Part shown: in pieces, positions 58,044 to 64,000 of the stretch | Position numbering within the stretch: position 1 is the first letter of the stretch | Layout of the letters: every line of letters begins with the position of its first letter | NCBI GenBank assembly: GCA_963971575.1 | Contig: OZ020612.1 | Coordinates: 36,993,916-37,057,915, forward strand | Direction of reading: 5' to 3' | DNA: 64,000 nt | From: Liopterus haemorrhoidalis | Taxonomy: Eukaryota; Arthropoda; Insecta; Coleoptera; Dytiscidae | The notes under the pieces: model-generated | What the model was told of the DNA's origin: nothing | What the model saw: only the letters and a program-made list of their open reading frames with translations | Databases searched by the model: none | Program-made: the position numbers and the translations under genes

Positions 58044-59352
58044 AGGTGTCTCAAAAGAAATTTTATATTTATTTAGCTTACTGTGTGAACGCAACGTATC
58101 CGAGGGGCGCGGGGGTTATGTCAATCGGTAGCCTGGCTCTTGGGAATTCAATCGCTATGGAGCGTTTCTCGGGAGCAGACCGCGCGTTATGCGTGCGAAA
58201 GTTTTACAAAAACGGTGATTCGGCGACTGTAGCGCGTAGAAAATTCTGCAGTATTCGAGGTTTTCGCCACTTAAATGATGCGCCAAGCATTCCTCTCATT
58301 CGACATTGGGTTAAAAAGTTTGAAGAGACTGGTACAACGCTGGATAAATCAAAATCCGGGCGACCTAGGTCATCAAGAACGGTAGAAAACGTGGAGAATG
58401 TTAATCAGTCTATTCGTGACGACCCGAACCTTTCAATTCGGAAGCGCGCAAGAGCTTTAAATGTGCATAGATCATCATTAAATCGCATTATGCACAAAGA
58501 TCTAAACCTGCACCCCTACAAAATTCAATTGGTGCAAGAATTAAAGCCCCAAGATGCCAGTCAGAGGCTTAATTTCGTAAATCAGGTGATTGAGCGATTT
58601 TCAACGTTTACCAACATTTTGTTTTCGGATGAAGCTCATTTTCATCTTAATGGCCACGTAAATAAGCAGAACTGCCGCTACTGGAGTGCAACGAATCCGA
58701 AACGCAAACATCAGAAACCCCTACATTCGCCTAAAGTGACCGTATGGGCTACGATGTCGGCGCGAGGAATTATCGGCCCTTACTTTTTTGAAGACGAAAG
58801 GGGGCGTGCAGTTACAGTGAATTCAGAGCGTTATGTGGAGATGTTAGACAACTTCTTGGTACCTAAACTGCAAAACTTTTCTGGCTATAACCAAAGAACA
58901 TGGTTCCAACAAGACGGAGCAACTTCACACACGTCCAATATGTCTCTGACACGTGTTCGTGAAATTTTCTCAGGCAAATTGATCTCCCGGAGAGGTGACA
59001 TAAATTGGCCTCCACGCAGTCCAGATTTAACCCCTATGGACTTTTTCCTATGGGGTTATCTTAAATCTAAAGTTTACGCCAATAAACCGACTTCACTGGC
59101 GCATTTGAAAGAAAATATCCGTCACGAAATGGCAGCCATCCCTGAGTCCACCTGCCGAGACGTCATAAGTAATTTTACTGTTCGATTAAATGAGTGCCGA
59201 GAACGCGAGGGTCTACATTTAGACGATATTATTTTTAAGAAATAAATCCCCAAAAAGTGTATTTTAATAATTAATAAACATTTTTTCTATATACGGCTTA
59301 CTTTTTTTTTTAATCGATCCACTAAATATAAAATTTCTTTTGAGACACCTTG
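58042..59352 (+). mobile_element. Tc1/mariner transposon, DD41D rosa type, apparently complete
   Basis: It is 1311 bp with inverted ends caaggtgtctcaaaagaaat and its complement (matching over about 29 bp), flanked by TA (58040-58041, 59353-59354). It contains one uninterrupted transposase gene. The left flank is a (TA)n run at about 58000-58041. Confidence 0.95.
58157..59245 (+). CDS. DD41D (rosa-type) mariner-like transposase, intact
   Basis: It is a cut-and-paste DNA transposase of 362 residues from ATG 58157 (MERFSGADRAL); an upstream in-frame ATG at 58118 would add 13 residues. The N-terminal part has two helix-turn-helix motifs and the linker SGRPRSSRT at about residue 67. The catalytic triad is Asp158 (LFSDEAHFH), Asp253 (WFQQDGATSH) and Asp295 (SPDLTPMDFFLWG), with 41 residues between the last two; that spacing defines the rosa group. 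No stop or frameshift is present and both terminal repeats are intact, so this copy could be active. Confidence 0.93.
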   Translation: MERFSGADRALCVRKFYKNGDSATVARRKFCSIRGFRHLNDAPSIPLIRHWVKKFEETGTTLDKSKSGRPRSSRTVENVENVNQSIRDDPNLSIRKRARALNVHRSSLNRIMHKDLNLHPYKIQLVQELKPQDASQRLNFVNQVIERFSTFTNILFSDEAHFHLNGHVNKQNCRYWSATNPKRKHQKPLHSPKVTVWATMSARGIIGPYFFEDERGRAVTVNSERYVEMLDNFLVPKLQNFSGYNQRTWFQQDGATSHTSNMSLTRVREIFSGKLISRRGDINWPPRSPDLTPMDFFLWGYLKSKVYANKPTSLAHLKENIRHEMAAIPESTCRDVISNFTVRLNECREREGLHLDDIIFKK

Positions 59353-59354
59353 TA

Positions 59355-59924
59355 CAGTACCTAGACAAAATATTATAACCACTTACAAAAACAACTGTTT
59401 ATTAAAAATGCCGACATATAATCATATGCTACTTTATTTATTTCTTTAACATATCGTGTATTTATTAAAAGATATGTTATTTTAAACATCTTGAACTCTG
59501 TATTTTTATTCTGAGACTGATTTGCAACAACAAAAAGTACCGATTTTGTCTTGGACAGGTAACTCGCCGGATGTCAATCCTATCGAAAATGTTTGGAACC
59601 TCCTAAAAAGACTTGTTTATGATTTAAATAATACTAATAAACAAGTTAATAGATAATAATAAAAAAGTATGGCATGGCTCTCCAGAAATGAAAATTGTAT
59701 TAGGGCATGTATTGAGAGTATACCTCCAAGAATTGCGGCAATAATAAAAGCAAAGGGGTGCAACACAAAATATTAAATAACATTTTATAAATGTACTAAA
59801 ATAATTTGAAATAATAAAATACAAAATAAAAATAAAATTGGTGTATTACTATTTTGTTGATTTTGTGTAAAACAATGATTTTTTAAAACATCATAAGTGG
59901 TTATAATATTTTGTCTAGGTACTG
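59355..59924 (+). mobile_element. Tc1-like relic, internally deleted
   Basis: The ends cagtacctagacaaaatatt and its complement match for about 28 bp. TA flanks are at 59353-59354 (shared with the rosa-type element) and 59925-59926. The interior keeps only the 3' end of a transposase. Confidence 0.9.
59525..59775 (+). pseudogene. Tc1 transposase C-terminal remnant
   Basis: The frame near 59550-59650 reads SWTGNSPDVNPIENVWNLLK, the final catalytic Glu block of Tc1 transposases (SPDxNPIENxW). It is followed by stops and by a fragment containing GSPEMKIVLGHVLRVYLQ. Everything upstream of the last acidic residue is deleted. Confidence 0.8.
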
Positions 59925-60780
59925 TATATTCGTTATTTGAGTACTAAGAGCTTCCATTTCTTTTATTTTTAGACTAAATTTAAATAATAAGCCATAATTT
60001 AGCCATTAATTAAAAAAATAATTAATTTCTCTCGTACGTTTCAGGCTCAGATCAATGTACCTTACCTATAATTTTATTCAGATTTTTGACCAAAATTGTG
60101 TCAAAAGAAAAAAATTTAAAATAACAACTTTTCGTTCCTTAATCTACGTCTTAAAAGCTTGCTTTTGATACCACAAAATAAATTAAAACAAAAAAAAATT
60201 CAACGACACAAACCCCAACAACATCAACCCCTCTGGGAAATACGGTGGGGGACAAAAGTATTTTGGCATATATTTAACGAAAATCTCATAAAAAATATAT
60301 ATCTTTTCATTAAATATATATTTGTTTATATTTATTTCGTGATGTGGTTTTTAAACTAGTATTTTGCCTATAGGTGGGTCAAAGAGTTATATAAGCATGT
60401 CAAATTTCAACTTTCTATCTTAAGCCGTTTGACTACAATTTCTACCGTACAGACAGACACATGTTTTTTGGTGTCCATACCTACAAAACCCTAAAAATAA
60501 GCACAGGTGCATTATGGAATACGCATACTTAATTCCTTCTACTGTAATCGAGAACAAAATAGTCACAGATAAATAAATTCTCAAAATACCTCACACAATT
60601 ACCCGTTAATTATCCGCTACCCATTAATTACCCGCTAAATACCAGATACTCGTTATCACCCGTTAGTTAACGGGTAATGGGTAGATAACGGGTAGTGGGT
60701 ATTCAAATTCGGAACCGGGTACAACCTTAACGGGTCGGGTAGCGGGTACCCGGGTACCCGTCGTCATTCCTAGACTCTAT

Positions 60781-61501
60781 CAAGGAATTGAACAATAAAT
60801 TATTTGACTCCCATTTTTGCTACAATAAAATATATATTCGCGAACGTTAAATGATTCTTATTTGGCGTGTTGTAGTCGGCGCCGGGCGTCCGTCTTGTAG
60901 GACGCCCGTCATAAATCCGAAGTGTTAAAGCGCATCTCGTCCGATGATTACACGCTCGTTGCCTCTTGTCCCGGTAATCGCTGTAATCTCATTAAGAGAC
61001 AAGCGCGGCCCAAGGAGACGAAGGCGGTCGTAGCCACATCACCGCCATACTATTCTTAATGGGGTATCCTGTATAACACGAACTTGTTCGTTATCGCGAA
61101 TTTCTCTACGTGAGAATTCCACTCCTGCTCCTAATCTCAGCACGATAACGAATATTAATAAACCATATTGTTTTTTCGTGGACTTTGTAACGTAACGAAG
61201 GTGATGTGATTTGATCCTGACGCCTGACGCGACTTTCATGACACCGAATGCCGCCCCGTTAAACTACCGCCAATATCATCTCATAAGATTTGATGTGAAC
61301 TGTGAATTTGCACACATCTCTACTGTCGCAGGCATATCTAATGAGTGAAGTAGATCCACACACGGACCGAATTTTTTTAAATTTCATTTTCATCTGTTAA
61401 TCTAACTTAAGTTAATTAACGGCCGGTCTGCCAAATAATGTGATCGGTTCACAAAAATATTTTAATTGATTTAAATTATTTGTTTATTACATACTTTTTT
61501 C
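60781..61501. other. Intergenic DNA, nothing recognised
   Basis: I see no gene and none of the repeat families found elsewhere in the window. A minus-strand frame at 61039-61239 has no domain. Confidence 0.4.
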
Positions 61502-62391
61502 AGCAGCGCCGTGTATTCTGCTAGTATTGTATAAAAATTGTGCCAATTGTGCTGGCCCTAGGGGGGGGGGGCAAATGCTCGTCGCACCCCCCCTTGGCTG
61601 CGCCACTGTATGAGTATAATATATATTTATTTATGTTTTATGCCGCATCTAATGCATTGTAACTTATAGACCGGGAGCTCATGACAGTTTTTGGTCTCCG
61701 ATTTCATACAGCATGCCTTTTGGAGGAGAGAATATTTACCCTGTGACAACAAAAAAGGGATGGTACTAAACCCCTGCACGCTTTCCGGTCATAGGGAAAA
61801 TTGCATTTCCACTTACACAAAATTTTTGTGTTTTTCTCTGATTTAATATTGCTTGCTCTTTTGTCAAAAGAAAGTTATAACAAATATAAAGTCTTTTAAT
61901 TATAGGCATGCTGTATGAAAACGCGAAAAATCATATTTTTTTATTACAAGATCACATGACCGTTTGGGACCCTCCGAATCGCATGCATATATTTAAAAGA
62001 CTTTAAATTTGTTATAACTTTCTTTTGACAAAAGGGCAAGCAATATTAAATCAGAGAAAAGCACAAAAATTTTGTGTTTAAGTGGAAATGCAATTTTCCT
62101 TATGACCGGAAAGCGTGCGAGGGTTTAGTACCATCCCTTTTTTGTTGTCACAAGGTAAATATTCTCTCCTCCAAAAGGCATGCTGTATGAAATCGGAGAC
62201 CAAAAACTGTCATGAGCTCCCGGTCTATAAGTTACAATGTATTAGATGCGGCATAAAACATAAATAAATATATATTATACTCATACAGTGGCGCAGCCAA
62301 GGGGGGGTGCGACGGGCCTTTGCCCCTCCCCCTAAGGCCAGCACAATTGGCACAATTTTTATACAATACTAGCAGAATACACGGCGCTGCT
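61502..62391. repeat. Long near-perfect palindrome (foldback element)
   Basis: The left arm (about 61502-61911) and right arm (about 61982-62391) are inverted copies, about 410 bp each with well over 90% identity by eye, around a spacer of about 70 bp. Both arms contain a hAT-like half element (ccaagggggggtgcgac...) next to a cagtggcgcagcc end. No flanking duplication is obvious. A transcript would fold into a long hairpin. Confidence 0.92.
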
Positions 62392-64000
62392 CGAGGAGAT
62401 GAATATAAAATTTGTTAACCACAACAGTAAATAATTTTTAAATTATTTCGTTGTAAAAAATATAGTAATTTTTTTTTTGTATAATTTTTTTTTTAAGATT
62501 GCCTACTCTTGATAAAGCGACATATTTATTGTTCAAGTGAAAATACATCACTTTCCAAATATGCTCCAACCAATTATATGAAGGGCAGCGTTGATCCATT
62601 TTTTCCTCCCTGACACATCGACTAAAACATTAGTACAGTCAAATAACAAAACTGTTCGAAACAACTAATTTTTCGATTCAGATAAGATAAAGTGGAAATC
62701 TGGCTTCGTTATAACCTTCAGAATGTAATTTTAAAACGACACCTCAAACGTGAAACAGAGTAGAAATAGAAATATAATAAAAAGAGTAGTTTTGGAGACA
62801 ATCGCTCTCTAAAAATCGGTATTTGGTTTAAATATGGATGATAAATGTGGATATTAATATCTTCTTTGTTATTTTTGAAATTATGACTGATATAAGTTGT
62901 ACTGAACAACAGTGGCGTATTCAGGGGGGGGGGGCACTGGGGCACATGCCCCCTCCTTAATATCCAAAAAAAAAAATGAGAATTTAACAAATTTAAAATA
63001 ATCGTACAGCAAAATAACTTATGCATTTTACAATATATAAGCTATATTTTATTATGATTAGTGTTTAAATTAACAGGAAATGCATATTTACATGTATTTT
63101 TTAGGTTTTCGTAGGTATAAATCCTTATTCCGTCACATGAGTCTGTTCGTTCGGTAGAAATTGTGGCCAAGCGGCTGATTTAGAGAACTGAACATAAGTA
63201 CAAGAAATATTGAGACTTATCGTATTTTACTTAAATATTGAAAATATATCCCGCGAAAAATATAAACAAATATATATTTATCGGAGAAAAAAAGTTTGTC
63301 TAATTTTGAGGGATATCAAACGACAGTTTTTGATACATAGATTAACAATTACTTTTTTTTTTATCAACAAATAATGGAATTATTATTTGATATAAACATC
63401 AATACAAAATGATACGCAGTGACGGAACTTTAAACATCCCGAAGGGTTTCTTGAAATTTTTTTATAAACAGAAAAGGGGATGAGAGTATATTCTACATTT
63501 TTAACTACATTTTTCCCCTAAATAAGCTCAAGTGTTTTTCATTAACGCTTCAGGGGCCACAAAAAATTAGGTTGAGGGCCGCTTGCCTTCGAAGTTTGAT
63601 TCGGCCCTCCCCAAGACAAAATCCTGACTGCGTCTCTGTACTCGTATAACGTTTAATTTCATTTATAATATGCATTAGGTATTATATTGACGGTTCGCGA
63701 TTGTTATTTGACTTTTTACCAGTGAAAATTAAATATGAAATTTAAAAAAATATAATTTCAAAAATTCAAATATTCCATATCTTTCGAATATTTTACTGCA
63801 TTAAAAACTCTGAGTGCACTATACCGGTTCACAAAAATGTGCATTACTCGGAATTTTTGCATATTTTTAAACCAATCCCTCCAGGAGTCAGAAAGCAATC
63901 GAGAGACGGGGGAAGCCGGTAAATTTACCGGGGCCCGGCCAGACTGCAGAGCCCGGGACTGGGTTCTCTTTTTAGGGTTTTGTAGGTATGACCAAAAAAC
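62392..64000. other. AT-rich DNA with MITE fragments, no gene recognised
   Basis: It contains a cagtggcgtattcagggggg hAT-type terminus at 62911-62930 whose partner end I cannot place, and another possible start cagtgacggaac at 63417. The phrase tttttagggttttgtaggta at 63970-63989 also occurs, inverted, near 60485 (tacctacaaaaccctaaaaa), and marks an unidentified repeat running off the window. Confidence 0.45.

Larger units (their letters stand above)
57592..60772. mobile_element. hAT-like element with terminal ACCCG arrays, host of two Tc1/mariner elements
   Basis: The ends taggaatgac and gtcattccta are flanked by gactctac and gactctat (7 of 8 bases). Both terminal zones carry acccgttaatt-type repeats in opposite orientation (57638-57855 and about 60598-60755). 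The interior includes the rosa-type transposon and a Tc1 relic. No transposase of its own is seen. Confidence 0.8.

Noticed and set aside
60159..60359. Small plus-strand ORF
   Set aside because: It is low-complexity Lys/Gln and Ile/Phe tracts in AT-rich DNA inside a hAT-like element, with no similarity.

Overview
The window is nuclear DNA from an insect, most likely a moth or butterfly. The support is AT-rich DNA, short phase-consistent GT-AG introns, an env-bearing errantivirus-type retroelement, a Helitron, tRNA-derived SINEs, a DD41D rosa-type Tc1/mariner element and very many hAT-type miniature elements. The species and chromosome cannot be named from the sequence. Nine host protein genes can be modelled across their exons, and roughly half of the window is transposable-element DNA.

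Layout. (1) 1-8007: the 3' part of a broken errantivirus-like retroelement that landed in a hAT-type element, followed by a second, complete copy of that hAT element carrying a TA-flanked MITE. (2) 8.3-22.3 kb is the gene-dense part: Josephin deubiquitinase (+), an apolipoprotein D-type lipocalin (-), CIAO3/NARFL Fe-S assembly factor (-), axonemal dynein light chain 4 (+, head to head with CIAO3), GIT-type ArfGAP (-), CTU1 tRNA thiolase (+, head to head with GIT) and MUL1 mitochondrial E3 ligase (-, tail to tail with CTU1). (3) 22.5-43.5 kb is transposon territory. It has a stack of hAT elements at 23.9-27.8 kb, a THAP-bearing element remnant, and a six-layer nest at 31.5-39.6 kb: MITE B, MITE A, copia element, Helitron plus a further MITE B in its 5' LTR, and a hAT MITE in the Helitron. 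(4) 43.5-55.4 kb is a four-exon adenosine-receptor-like GPCR gene (-). Its 8.9-kb intron holds a complete two-exon beta-tubulin gene on the same strand, two tRNA-derived SINEs and a Harbinger remnant interrupted by another Harbinger-like element. (5) 55.4-64 kb has no host gene that I can recognise. It holds a hAT-like element with terminal ACCCG repeats that encloses an apparently intact DD41D transposon and a Tc1 relic, and then an 890-bp near-palindrome.

The host genes are ordinary housekeeping or signalling genes and show no sign of forming a pathway; two pairs probably share divergent promoters. The unusual part is the mobile DNA. Target-site duplications can be read on almost every element, so the order of insertion in the nests can be derived from the sequence alone. 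No CRISPR array, rRNA gene or functional tRNA gene was found. I did not find a clearly new biological system. The best leads are the coordinated switch of subterminal motifs in one hAT family, a repeat module shared by hAT MITEs with different termini, a Helitron filled with satellite-like monomers, the long hairpin-forming palindrome, and an orphan ORF carried by two unrelated-looking transposons. All exon borders below were derived by hand from splice consensus, reading phase and family knowledge.
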